64,000 nt of DNA from contig JAAEAF010001125.1 of the NCBI GenBank assembly GCA_011037195.1, forward strand, positions 1-64,000. The letters are read 5' to 3'. The notes beneath the pieces are model-generated. The model was not told the origin of the DNA. It did no database searches and saw only the letters and a list, made by a program, of their open reading frames with translations. The position numbers and the translations under genes were made by a program. Positions 44,066 to 59,000 of this stretch are shown here, in pieces; the stretch's first letter is position 1; the number at the start of each line of letters is the position of its first letter. This stretch comes from Triatoma infestans. Its lineage: Eukaryota > Arthropoda > Insecta > Hemiptera > Reduviidae.

Positions 44066-47000
44066 AAGATTGACTCGGCTAAGATTATCGGAAAATAATA
44101 GATACTATTACGTGGCGGGAGGAGAGAAATAAGATGCATTGTTAAAGAAACTGCATAATACTCGTAGTTTAGTGTGACATGATCTGAAACAGACTGAAAA
44201 AGTATGACCATCAGATAATCTGCATGATTATAATTCATGATAAAAAAAAAAAAATTTTCTTCAAGAACATTGATCATCTTTATCAAATTTTAATTAATAA
44301 GGATCATTACCATCTAACCCTTACGAAGAAAGACGACAATCTACCAGAAACGAGAAAAGCCGCAGCAAAATATCTTAAAAGTGGTTTAAAGTACACACAG
44401 AAAAAAAAGTTATTTTTCTCTACACAAACTTAAACTGTGAAGATAGATGAAAATCCGAAGCCGGTGAGAAATATGAGAAGTATGCTTGCTACGAAGGATA
44501 AAATACCAGATGAAAAAATAGTTAATTGTGATTTTTTTCTGTCACAGCATATTTCTTATTGTTCGTTCTATTCGGTTTCGCCTTTTTATATATCATCAAG
44601 GTCTGATTCATAAAAATTAGATAGCATATAGCATTGACCTTTTTTTTTTATCTTGCTCGAGGAAGTTATATTATGTATATCAGGCAAAGTCCGTCTTCCA
44701 ACTTTGAAACAAGCGAGTTTAATGATAAAAAAACTGAAGTAAAGTAATGAATGCCTAGTTTTTCAGGCGGACTTAACGTCCACCTATCAAATTAGATTTC
44801 GTGGTCGGAGAGAGGGCGGAAGGACATACTTTATTGTAAATATTTTTCTATAAATATAAAAATTTAACACTTCGGCTCACTGAATACAGACAAGGTTCAA
44901 GACCGTGCTCATAACTACTCTACCAAAACCCACCCCTGAGTAATTTTATTCTTTTGCGCTCAGCTTTACACACGAGCAAAACGAGCTGGGCAATCGAACC
45001 AGAATTATAAATGTCACCATTATTTTTGCTTTAAAATCGGAATTTTACTGACGATAGTTAATTAAAAAAATAAACGAATGTATCAATTTATAGGGATAGT
45101 AAAGTTGATGGTGTTTATATTGCGAAGAGGAGTTTGTACAACGTTGGATTAATGTTTAACAATGATAAGTTTTTTATATTTACTTTATAATTAAGCATTG
45201 TGAAACAGCAACAACGACAAAATTAAGGACTTTAATGTCATTAATATAATTTAGCATTTAATTAATATCTATCTTAATGTAATATTATTTTCAGCAGATT
45301 GTAAAAGATTTTATTATCAAGAGCTAATAAATAAAATTTATTTACTAAGTTTCCGGCGGAGGGAGGACAATGACTAAAAGTAAAGCAGATACAATTCTGA
45401 CGAAAAGAAAAATGGCTAGAATATAAAACATATTTGGTGTGAAACGACGGACTTTCTCTTGCCCCAATTAATACAATTTATTCAAGAAATTTTCTTTAAA
45501 ATTGCAACGTTACAATGTTTAGTTGCGCTGATCATGAAAATGGTGATAAGGATTTTACTTCTATACGTGAGCTGCCTTGGAGCACTCTTTGTGAAAACTA
45601 AGAAAGCTTGTGCTAATTTAAATTTACATTGACAGATCTCCACTATCCCTCCTCTAAAATCAAATAGAAATGATACTTTTCTATCTACGCAGAAAGCATT
45701 CCAAATTTAAAGAAAATCGTTATTACCGCTTTCGAAAAAAGGACAAAAATCTAAAAAACCTATTCTATAAATAACACTTTTTCAATTTTCTCCCTAAAAA
45801 CATTAACTAACTATAAAACAAAAACCTATCTCATTTGTTTGGAACTTGTTCCGAGAAAGTTCATTTAAGGGGGTTTTGGGAAAAAATGTTAAGCTTTCCT
45901 CAAAAAAGTGATTTTATTAAGTTTAGATTCTGACATTGATATAACAGTCTCCCATCGGAAGGACAAGTCAGATCAGATTAGATTGACAGATGGGGAGGGC
46001 GGGCCTCATTCTACCACGACCTGCATTGAGAAATGTATTGTGGATCCTCTAAAATTATGGCACATCCTTCAGTTTCACCCTTTTAATCAGGCCTAGCAAA
46101 GCTGAAAATGCTCAGTCATGAAGCTTATAGCTTCGGATTGCTTGTCCCAAATTGAAGAAACTTTGTCCTCATCAGACCAGCACAGTCACAAAGGATCTAT
46201 ACAAAGTTTCCCCCTCGGGCTTGTAAGGCATAACAGGTTGTCTGAAGTAGTAATTGGTGCATGTACCTATTCAGCCTACAGTGCCCTGTTAGCAGACCCT
46301 TGTATCCCTTCGGCTAAGTAATAACAAGTTTGAAGAAAACTTCTGTGTAAGATGCAGTAAGATAAAGTCATGTTAGTATTTACACCAGATTTTTTTTTTG
46401 TCTTAAATAGAAACAAATTTGTATAGAAAAATTGTTATTTAATATGAACACTAAAGACCAATTTTTTAAATAAAATTTTACTACTGCAGGAAAACTCACC
46501 AGCTTCCTATTACGAATTTTTAATGAGTCTGTGATAAAAAATTTAACTCTCGCTAGCCTTTATTTTAGAAATAAATAATCAATTTTCCCTTCACAACAGT
46601 AGTTAAAACAGTTTGCAATGCAAGGCTATGAAGATGAACATGTAAAAAATATATAAAAATTGTTATCCGATATCCCAGACGAAGTTAATCGAATAAGCAA
46701 GTAACATAATTAACAATAAAGCCGACATTCATTTCTATAGATAAATACAAGAAATTTTCCAAAACTTCGACAGATTTTTCGACAAAGTCCTTCATTACTT
46801 CTACGATTTACTTTAAGAAAATCACAAAAAAACAGAAACTAAAATTCTGAAAATTTAGTCGATTCCTAAGTCTAAATAATATTAATTAGAATTAAAAATG
46901 TTGCCAAAATTCTGAGTTTTTAAAATTCAGTTGACCGGAAGTAAGGAACTAATTTTACTCATTTGAGTGCAATCGAATTCATACTTTCGCTTCTGGAGGC

Positions 47001-50000
47001 CTTTTTCGACTAATTTGTATTTGCTATAATTTGAAAAACTACAAGCGTTGTAACAAGTCTAATTGCAAAAAAAAATTGTGTAATTGTGTGAAAGTTTTAA
47101 TTTAATGAGGACAGGTTCTAATATATCAAATATAAATAGAAGAAATAAATATATTGACGGAAATAATGATAAGGAGAATTCATCGTCTAAGGGTGAGATT
47201 CAGTTATGGGCCTAATTAATGAAGGAAAATTATGTTTAAAAGTAAAGTAATGCCTATTTTTTCAGGCGGGCTTAACGTTCAACTACCAAATTAGGTTGTT
47301 TGAAAGTATACTGCTTTAAAAAGAAAAAGATTAACCGAAAGTGCGATTGTATACTATCATTTTTACGCACCTATCTCGAAAACAGTCTAAAGAATTTTTC
47401 AAAACTTAGTACCTCTATACTATGCATATAGAACAAACTACGTGTTCTTGCGGGTTCCTTCACGGGCATTGCCGACTCAGAGTGAGTATGGGGAGTAGCA
47501 CATGCAGATTCTGTGGGAAGATCGAGGAAACTCCAATACATCTCATAACAGACTGCGAGGCTGCCACTCAGAGAAGATTTAAGAACCTGGGTAGTTACCA
47601 GGAGAAGGAGGGGGAGGGAAATATACCCACCCTAGAGCCCGCCAGCTTATTAGGATTCTAGATCTTAACCTGATGGGGGTGCTGTAGGCTAGCTGAGGCA
47701 TCCGAGGGGCACAACACAATAGATCGTGCAGAGGTCGCAGTACATGGGCCCCTTAAAAAAAAAAAAAAAAAATGCATGTATAAAGAGATGGTAGGCTTCC
47801 GTCTAAAGTATCAATTGGCGCAATTTCACTTCGCAATCTGGTGGAAGTTACAGTAACTAAACATTTAGTTAAGAATCCAATTTTTAAGAAAATTTGTTAA
47901 TCAGAACTTTGAGTTGTCCGCCCTGATTTTGTTCCTTTCGGGAGCTTATAAACTTATCTCTGTTGCGGTGGACGCTATCTATTTCTTCGAATGTACTGAT
48001 CTAATAGAGGACAACAGACAATGATATACTAGCCTCTGGCGTGACTTGTTTCAACACCTCAGCATTTCCTGTTTTTATAACATTTTCACGATAAAGTAAA
48101 CTGATAAGAAAAAAGTTGTCAAGATGGAAAATACTTAGTTTTATCAGAGGCAAGTTCCCGATATTTCACTAATTTTTTTATAATCTTTTTTCTATTAACT
48201 CATATCTTTCCTCCAATATTTGAATGTGACTTAGAACTTAGAAGATCTTTCTTTAATAAGCTGACACATAATGAACAAAATAGTTCACAGCCAGCAACAC
48301 ATTATATTCTTATTTTTATGTGAATTAAAGCTTCTACTTTGACTTTCAAGATCAATTTGATAAAGTTGGAAGAAAACTAGTAATTTTTTGAAAACATTTA
48401 ACTAAATTTACTAGAATTTTAAGAAAGAGTAATAGCTTCTAATGTCAGTTTTGATAAAATATTCAATAGCTTTTGGTGAAAAAGTCATTGCGCTTCTCGA
48501 AATATCGAAAAAAAAAGGCGGTTGAAAATATATATTTTTTGTCAATATGAGCGAAAGGCCAGTGTTTTCAATTAAACTCACCAAATCAACTAACTGTAAA
48601 AGGGTTCCGATCCAGTAAAACCGATTTATCACTTTGTATCTAATTTCAAGATGTACTAACTGGCAAAGTGAGTTAATTGCCAAGTCGAATGGTCCACAGT
48701 TAAAAACTTATTCGTTACCTACCATGTGGTTTCAGGATTGGTATGCCACAGTGGCTGAGGTTGTGGTTAGGAGTGGTATCAGCATGTCTTGTCAGAGACC
48801 CTACCATTGTAAAAGGCTAATATTTTCGCCAGCATAGCACTTTCGGAACAAGGGCACTAAGGGCCGAAGAATAGGTGCTCTCTCTGACACTCAAACCACA
48901 AGGCGGACTGGGTTAGATCAAAATTAGTAAATAATATCGAATAGAACGGGAGTTTTGGGTGAAATATAAGAGATTACGACTAGGTCGGTTCCCGGGAAAC
49001 AGAGACGTTAACATTCAAGGTACCAATGAAGCCAATAGGTAGACAAAGCTTGCGACCACATTTTGGAAATGAAACGTACCTTTTTGCGGCATCCGTTTAG
49101 AATTGCCGGTATAACTATTCATAAAATGGTTAACAAGAAAACATACTTTGCTGAAAAATGATGCGGGACAGAGACACTTTAGGTACTCTTGGAGGATCCA
49201 GAACTCTCCCATACACATGGCATTTTCTTGGCAGATAGTAAGGAGGATCATGGTCATAGGCCACTGCCTCTTACGGAAACACTCACAAAATATGGATTAA
49301 AGAAGATCCACTTTGCAGAAAGGGTTTGTAAGCAAGTTTTGAAACCTCGTTTCACCAACTTCGTGAATGTGTGCATTATACACGTAGATGATTCCATGTG
49401 AGATGTATCCAAGGTATAGACTAGTTACACTCTGTCCTCTTCGAAATAAACAAATGTTTCATAGTTGAGAAGATCCGCACAATTAGGAATCACCCTAGTG
49501 GCAAACTCCAGAACTAAACAGGGATGAAAACGTAACTCTCACCCAATAAAAATCTCCTTATGACAGGATCTTCATTGGATTCTTGGGCATTCTTGGATGT
49601 TGCGTCGAGATTTTAGTAGAGAGAAGCTTTTAAATTAATTTAAACCAGAGTTGATTGATGCATGATGATTTTTAAAAATGTGAATATTTTGCAAAGGAAG
49701 GCGATAGCTAATGGAAATAATACGTTTTCTTCGTATCAAACGGTATATAACATTATTTATACAGATGTATAAAAGTTAACTTATTATTTTATACAAAAGG
49801 TAACTTTAATAAATTAACTTATAAAAACGTAGGATAACGTAATTAAAAATAAATACGACGTGTTCGCAATTTTTAATATGCAGGTGATTATTTCAATCGA
49901 GATTTATTAACTGTCTAAAAAAAAATAACTACGACAAATTAGTCAAAATCTAGAAAGAAAAACAAAAACTAACCCTTATATCTAACTAAAAATCAGACAA

Positions 50001-53000
50001 ATTTAAAAACTAGAATAAAAATCGAGTGTGTCCTCATGGCCAATTTTGATTATCTTACTTTCCTTTTTATTTTTCAAAAAACAACAAAAATTAAATAAAA
50101 TATAAAATGAAAAACAAAAATATAAATGAATATTAACAGAACAAAACAAAACAAAACAAAAAAAGGAATAACTTAAATAATTAATTAAAAAAAACACAAA
50201 CACCAACCAAACAAACAAAAAATATATAAACGCTATTAGCTTTTAAACTACCAACTAAAAACTAGTTCTGCCGCCATATTAGTAAATATCCAAAATAAAA
50301 GAAATCTAATATAAATATTGTTTTTATACACTTTACTTTGTTTATATATATTCTATTAGTTTGATAAATAAATAATACCAAGCAAACTACCGCATATTAT
50401 GTGTTATTAACAAATACAATAGTGCAGCTGTTTAATGTATTTTACAATAATGATTTTATTTCCCTTTGTTTAGTTTTAGATACAAATTTTTGTTTTTTGT
50501 TGTTTACTAAATCAGTTACAGAATTTTGCTGACTGAAACAAGAGAACAAAACAGAGCAGTAATAACCGAAGATTAACTCTCTTTTTAGAGTTACCTCGGT
50601 CCAACTGGCACAGCTATAATCAAAACATACTGTGAATAAGGCGAGATCATCTCAGAACCATCTAAAGAAAAGTCTTGAATGACTTGTGCAGTATGCTATC
50701 TAGAAATCTCTGATAAGAAAGGAGGCCAAGTTCCTGGGTGTCTCTGGACTTTCAGGTAGGTCGATTTTAGCTCGCTGCTTGCTGTTTTTATGGCATACCA
50801 ATCTGCCATACTATTGCAGCAATGGTTCTGATTCCATGCATGTAATCTCAGGCCAGCTGGATAAGAAACCTAGCTCTCAGGCAGCTAAAAAATTTTATAA
50901 CCTAACTATTCTCCTAATTCAAAGAAGCGTCCAGACCTACTGTGCTGTATCACACCAGCATTGTGCAGAACAGAGCGGTGATGCAATGGGAATTGTAAAT
51001 GCCGTTTTTAATGTTAATTTTCTTCATTCCAAGAGAAAAAGGAAGAAAACTTCGTTAATAGTAACAGAACTGTGCTGATACGTAAAGTTTCTTAGAGTGG
51101 GGATACATTTTCTAAATGATTTACCTACAGTCAAAATGGAGACAATTTTAAAAATATTTATCGTGCAGGAAGACTTTGAACATCTGTCGAATTTAATCGA
51201 ATAGGCAAACAGGGAAAGAAGCAGTTTCTTTTAAAAAGAATTTAGCATTAATTTACGCTTTTTTGGAAACAAAAAATTCATAAATTACTTTGATGTAACT
51301 CTTCAAACATACTAAGCAATGTTTTATTAAAACTACCCAAATAGAAAGAGCACGGTCAAAGCTTTTCTTATGCTGGATCATGTTTGTTCGTGCATCAGTT
51401 AGACAGTTTAGCACTGTTTGTCGACAAAACCAGCCGAAATAGGCTACGCTTCTGCGATTGATCTCTGGATGCTGTTTAACAAAGCCTTAAAGCAATAAGG
51501 CTGGGAAATGAAGACACGGTCTTCCACTGCAACTTAAAAAAGCCCAATATATATTATATCGTTTGGGCCTGGTAACTCACAACCCCACGTTCCGACAGAA
51601 GGAAAAGGGCAATGTTTGTCAAAGTGAAGGATTGCTTGTTTGACTACTAGGAAGCGCTGTTTATACACTTGTGTTGTCTGATGAAAAAGAGCGCATCTAA
51701 AATAAAGAGGGGGGGGGGGCAGCCACAATAGACCCGTCAGGGTCCGCGCGCTAGCTTGACGGTATGGCCAACCCATTAAGAATCAATTTTTATTTTTTTG
51801 CATTTCATTTAATATTATTATTTTACAAATAATTTACACACTTTGTTTTTAGAGAATGAAAAACAAAAATTAAAAAACAAATAGAAACAATAAAAAAAAA
51901 GAAACACATGCAATTATTAAATATTTATATCTGTGTGCACACACCCGTACTACTTGTAGGTCTACAGGTTTTTTAATTTTAAATTTTGTGTATTCTGTAC
52001 AATTATAGAAACAAATAATACAATTTTTTTATTTAATGAATGAGTGTTTTATACATGAAATAGTGATGAACAATGAAATTTAGTGAACAGAGTGCAGGTG
52101 AAATGAAATTTAAGGAGAATGAAATAAATAAAAATAGTAAAAGATAAATTAGAAAAGAGATTCTGATGAAATTATTTAGGGATTATATATATTTCCTTGC
52201 TATTAAATATAAATATGTAGTAATTGTACGTAATTTTGATGGTGACGGAAATATTGTATTGCAATTTTATTTTTTCTTTTAATTTAAGTCTTTTTTTAAG
52301 ATTTATCTTTTTGGGCAGGAGAATATCATATTTTTATCTTCTTCCTCGATCAGTTCGGCTCTTCATTATTGCTTTTTAATCGGTAAAAGAAATTATTTAA
52401 AGAACAAAAAACTTCTACCAGTCGGTGATACCATTCAATAAAATCCATAAAATTATTTCTAAATAACAGACAGAGAGGGAAAAAATGATAAATCTTGAAA
52501 AAATAAGAGAACTTACAAGGAGCTACTTATTAGAAGATTCGAACTCGGATACTAGCAATTTCGTTGAGGTTTTCTTTTAAATCACTTTTGCACATCAGGA
52601 GCGGTCTTTGTATTATCTTTGTATCTACAAAAGTTTTATAAAAACCAACTACGGTACAATACCACCAAAGCTTTGTTCCAACAAACAGTTTCCGGTTGGT
52701 TGAGACCGTCATAGTGGGATAGGCTATAAACCGAGTTCGCCAATTTTGCAATAACCTACTTCACACAGTAGTGTTGACTTAATTACTAGACCAGAAATGG
52801 CAATAATCAGGCAGAGCAGCTGTAAACCAAGCAGTAGAGGAACAGGGCCTACTTCCTCCAGGAAACTGACTATAGATAATGTGCAGACCTTAATTTTCCT
52901 CCCACTCACGTTGGATGACGAGATCCAAATCTCCCTCTCTTGGCCTTGTTGCCAAAGTTGCAGAATTGTGTTGAGGAAAGCCATTAATTAAATTTTCTTT

Positions 53001-56000
53001 TTCTTTTACTCCTGTTTCTCTCATCAGAACGGAGCTGTTCCTTTAGAGAAAATGAAAAAGACAAAATAATTAACGATTTTCTAAAACAAAGACTAGGCTG
53101 AAACTCCGGTAAAAAGGCAAGTAGAAGAGACTTAGTCCTCCTCATCCAACCCCCAATCACTAGCATGGGAGGTAAAATTTAGCCCCGCCCCTCTACCGTT
53201 TGTTTTACACACCCACTTTGATTCTTGCCAGTATTTGTTCTAGCAATCAAATCAACACTATCCCGACGAGCCTATTGTAATATGAGCGAAACGTCAGTTA
53301 ATACTGATGCGGTCTCAATTCGAAGACCTAAGTATCTCAGCAAAATACTTAAGTATTTCGCAAACTCAGGACTTGCCCACACAGTAATTTATTTAAAAAC
53401 AAAAATTCCAAGAGTAACCTTTACTAGGTTAAATTCCCACCTTTTCAAATGTAATCAGCAACATTACTTTTACTGTAAAAAAAAAATAACGGGTAAACAT
53501 TAGGAGGAAACATGTAAAAGATAATTGGCCACATTTGCGCTTCTGATTTCAAGGTTGCCAAATCTTGATAGATATATATATATTTTGAACGAAAACACTA
53601 ATAAGATGGTTACATTTTACGACTGTTTCATTTTACGATTGCATTTTGCTAGCCAAGGCTGGCCATAACCTTGTCATATAACAAGTTTTAACCTGGAGTA
53701 TATTAGTTGATGAAAGAATTTTGACTTTTTTATTTAAAACTATATGAAAGAAGCAAGTTTAACTTAGTTGTTGGACTTGATTTGGAAATAATAGCACTCT
53801 TTTTATGGAAAATAAAGGAAAGGAACCGTAAATTCCTGGTATCACCAAAACTAGATAAATGAAGTTTTAAAAACAATAGTAATAATAAAATAATAATAAT
53901 AATAATAGTAATAATATAAAATTGAGCCTTTAAAAAACTATCTTTTGGAAATTTGTATTTTCTCGTAGTTTCAGTTTTTTCACAGACACTTACTCTCATA
54001 GTGGTCGGGTGGTCACTGTAATCAACAGGTTGACATCTGAAGGAGTACTCGCCGGCCCAACCACCCATCAAACACTGCAAATATGACGTATATAAACAAC
54101 AAATATACTACCATATTTTTGCCCTACTTTTGTTAAATTTTTTTGTTTTATTTCTTCTTTTCTTCAGCGTTTTTATTTTATTTTTTTAGTTTCTTCACCG
54201 AAATTTGATTTATTATTGTTTTTTTTTGCTAAGGGTCAAGGACAAAGAATGTAGGACCATCGGGAAAAATTTAGTAGGAAACTAATAATTTACTTTAAAA
54301 TAAATATAATAAAAAGAAAAAGAGACGGTTTTAAGGAAACTTCTTTTTGTGTGTGTTTTATTTTTTGTTCATTTTTTTTTTTTTTTTTGAGAGAGATAAA
54401 AATAAATACCTGCCCATGAATTTTCAAATAAAAAGAAATGTTTTTCTATAAATGACACGAGCTTAGTAGCAACAGATAACAGGCATTCAGTACGAGCAAA
54501 TGGCCTAGAGAATTACGGAGGCCTTTTTCTAGCTAAGAAATTAGATAAATGGAATGTCGTTGATATTATTTACTATTACTTCTTAGACTTTTTTAATGGT
54601 TTTTTGATCCATGATCAAGTGGAGAGAAAAATATTTTTAAATAAAGAAAAAATAAATAAACATTTATTAACGAAAAAACTGGGACATCTTCCTGCTTATA
54701 CTTCCTCTATTCTGCTTATAATTTTTCGAAAAGTTTGATTATATAAATAATGTTAACTATTTTAAATTGATTGGGTCTGTATTAGAAGTGAATGGTTCCT
54801 CAAGAATATATTAAGAAGGGTTGCAGAAGGATAGAAAGCTACATCTATCCTAAATTCAGTGTTATTATGGAGCAATAACAACCAATTAATATGAACAGAC
54901 TGAAAAATTAATATTACTAATTACCATATTAATTAATTAGCATTGGTTAGAAGTATATTGCTCAACGAGTGCGAAACATGTCAGTTGAATCGCAGGAACA
55001 GAAAAAACTGATAGCTAAATGGACTTGTGGCACACATTCATGAGAAAGTGCCGAAAAGAAAGGCAACAAATGACAAAATTTTATTATCAAATAATGAATA
55101 TCAAGAAGAGGCAACACCCGTTATATGTGACAGACAAACTCCAGTGGTTTGGCCATGTTAAAAGAATGGCTTCAGAAAGATTGCCATAACCAATTTTGGC
55201 GTGGGAACCAGATTGGTAGGAAGATGAGAGGCCGACGGAGACTTGTCTGGAAGTCAATAATCAATAAGATATGGCAGGCTATGGATTACTGGAGAAGGGT
55301 TCTCAGAAAAATAAAATATTTGGCAAGAAAACTCTAAACTGTGGGGAAACGCCTTAAAAAAAAACTTGCACTCTAGAATTAATTCTATGCAAATGTTGTT
55401 GCACAATTAGGGATCAGTTTTATTATCTTAAGAATAAAAGAAAATAGTGGTTTTATCAATTTTCATACTTTCTGCAGTATAATCAATCATTCAAATCTAG
55501 CAACTGTACTTGCGATATTTTCGGCTATATATGATGGGGCTCAATCAATAAATAAAGACAGAATTGTTACAAATGAATCCCACAACTTATCTACTTCCCG
55601 ACATATTCTCTTAATACATTCTACGAACATATCCCATTTTTCTAGTTTTTTTATGCCGAAAAAATTCTTTATCTTGAAGTGTGAGCCACTTAGCACATTT
55701 GTTTTTCAAATACTGTGGAAGTTGGAGTCATATAATGGCTCAAACAAACAAAATCTGCTGGTGCCATAAGGCGGATTGACAGAACTTCAAAATCCTAATT
55801 TTTCAGTAGATTATGCGCAGTTTGTGGGGACGAGCGTTGTGGGATTGAGAATACTCCTTTCTTCTGCACAACAAATAGCTTTTTCAGGCTCACAGCATCT
55901 CCTTCTATCTTAACTAGTCTGTCTTTTTTTAAAATATAAGCATAGCTGAATGCGAGATTCAACTGAAAGAGTTGAACCTGGGCTGATCTTCTCAAGTGTG

Positions 56001-59000
56001 CAAATCAGGCACTTTTTTAGCTTTGAATAAGGCCCCATTTATTGGCGGTTAGCCATTTTATTGCGAGAGCAGCCCAATAGAAATTTGCCATATTACATTT
56101 GAACTGATCAATGCACGATTCAAACTAGGTACTTATACCGTAATGCTTAAAGCATTCAGTATTAAATTTCAGATGGGTTCATCCTCTCATTAAACCAAAT
56201 CGTAATGAACGGTATGCAGTTCTCTAGAGAACCTAGCATCATAAGTCATGGAGGTTACATAATGGAATTCATTAGTGATTAACTAGCAGTTTTGAACTCA
56301 TAACAGGTATGCAAACTTATGATGCAGAAAATATCGTTATTTTTATCTACACATTCTTTCATTTATAGTTCTTTGCCTCTTTATTAAAAGGAAACCCTTT
56401 CACATAATTAACGCATACTGGTTGCCAGCTGATTACAATCAAAGCTGACAGAAGCATGAGAAATTCAATTTTTTAACATTCGATTCTCATACGTATCCTT
56501 GATTGGACGTCGCATAAAAGTTTGCATGAATATAATGGAAATTTAAATGTGTTTCAAATGAGCTAGAGTTCGCGAGATGTAGAAAAGCCTAATTCAAGTA
56601 GTTGTATACATCACTACCTGTGTAAGCACTATGTATAGTATGTTTTGCTGTTTTGTTTGATACGGATGACTGAAGATGTAGGCTAATCCATTTCCATCTT
56701 AGAGAAAGTAAAGCAAAGAGCTATGACCTCGCCTTATCGTCTATGAATTCTTTGTTCTGCAAGCCAAGCTCCCAAACAACCATCATCCATTTTTCATATC
56801 ACCAGTTGGTCTGGCTCAGTGATATCATCATCATAATCGCAAAGATTTGCTCAAATTAGGGGAGTAATTTTTTTTGGAAGATCTGCATAGTATATATTTC
56901 TGCCATTCGGCGAGTCACCCATATATGTGTGTGTGATTGATCTTGATGAGTGCAGGAGTTATTAAAAATTGTGAGGATATTGGGAGCGTATTGCAGTGCA
57001 GAAGAACAAAAATCGTCGGTTATTTCAACCTATCGATAGAGGACCAAGGTGGGGACGTTCTTTATATGGATTAAGAAAGCTTAGTAAAACACAAAGGTTG
57101 AAACAGTGAAGGGTCTGTTATAACTACCCATTAATGACTCTCCTTTATTATTTACTGACTGATAAGCTGTCGAGGAATTGGCGCAGCTTGCTCTCTCTTG
57201 GACTTTATCGAGAACGATTAATTATTTAATAAGCGGTATTCTTCGGTTATAAAGGAAATACAGTAATAGATTAAACACTCACTCCTATGCGAAAAATTTA
57301 GAACAAAATGATCTGAAACTATGGATACAGGAAGGCTAAGAAGACCTCCCTTCACCATGTTCGAATCCTGAACTATGATGAGGTTCCTCAAAAGTAATCT
57401 ACGATAATATAATTCACCTTTATTTCCTAGAAAGTAAAATATAGTAAAACTCCTGAACGCAGACACTGGATAAGATTAAATTTTGTAGAGAAATTTTTTG
57501 TAAAATGCTACTGCATCTGTTGCTACCAAATCGCATAAAATGTAAAATCATTTTTGAGGAAAAATTAGTTTTAATTTTTTGTTTTTTTAAAAAAAGGGTG
57601 ATACAATTTTATAAAATTTAAATTTAATAATATCAAAAAGAAAGGAAAAAAAGAAAAACTATAAAGATAAGTATAGAAAATCTAAAAACAAAAAGAAAAA
57701 TGTAGACTTCACTTTTGTTTTTGTTATGTTTGCATTAAAGTTAGGAGAAGCACAAATAAAAAAAGAAGAAGGGAAGTAAGTGCCGTAATGTGTGTCCGTC
57801 TAATACACAGTACGATTCAAAAAATAAAATAAGATAAAAATTTGAGCAAGCCTTGTAGAAAAACATGTTAATCTTTTTGTAATAAAAATATGACTTTTAT
57901 TGTTTCTTTTTTTTGTGTGTAATATCACAAAACACACATATACACACACACAAAAATAGTGTACAGTAGTAGCGAGGGTGGTTATGGACAAAAATAAACA
58001 AAAAATAAATAAACAAAGAAGCCACATATTATCACCCTGACAGAGACAAGGTGCAATTATTAATTTGTTTTTGTTCACATGCTTTTCAAAAATTAATTAA
58101 ATTAATAAAAATTATACATTATCTAAAATAGATTAGTTTAATATAATACTTTTTTAATTGTTTAGACAGAAACCATGTAATGTTAGCAATGTTGTTAGCT
58201 TCAATAAATTTACAGTTAAATATTAGTCATTCAATATCTACTGGTTTTATTATTTTTTTTTTAAGATCAAATACAAGAGTTATTTCTACCAATATTATAT
58301 ATATATATTACACCTTATACTATTTATTGAATATATTGTAATTATTACATTTTATTCGGCTGAAGAGTGTACGTACATGTACTAGTACATTGGCAGAGAA
58401 CTTTGTTCTCTTATCGTTACAATGTTACAAAGCATTAGAGATATAACGTTCTCTAATCAACGAGAACTTTAGTTCTGCTTATTTGAAAGCAAAATGAATA
58501 TTAAGATCTATTATGCTGTTATAATATAAAAGAATCAGGTCGGCTCTCTAACTTAGAGGTAGCTGCTTGCAATAAAATACAGTCATCAGAAATCGGACTT
58601 AGTATTTAATATTTAAAGAAGATGTCAATTTTTAGAGAAAGATACTATAAAATCAATTTCTCTGTGACAAGAGACAAGAGACGAATATAATAGCCTAGTC
58701 TAATATATTTGCTTAAGGAGAAAGTACACTGTCTGTAGGGAACTCTGAAAATCGAACCAGTCCAGTTTCAATACCTGATGCAGAGGTATTGCTTGAAATA
58801 ACGATAATTTTTATTTTGTTTTGATGTGATGGCAGTAATACTTGTCAACAAACTGAATGTAATGGATTGTCGGCGGCATGTCTTGCCGACAGCCGGAATC
58901 ATAAGGCGAAATACCCAACTGCTTCGTCATCCGATCATAGCTACGCCATTCAACACGCGTAACTTATCTCCCTAACACAAGCTTTTCAATTCACCACCAC

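Noticed and set aside
50779..51078. 99-codon plus-strand open frame
   Set aside because: No recognisable domain or repeat relationship; the length is expected by chance in this much sequence.
53730..54080. 116-codon minus-strand open frame as a separate gene
   Set aside because: Only its first part, 53,994-54,074, is coding (ELOVL exon 3A). The rest reads through a donor into intron.
58867..58893. Terminator-like GC hairpin
   Set aside because: An isolated 7-bp stem in a eukaryotic intron, no functional context.
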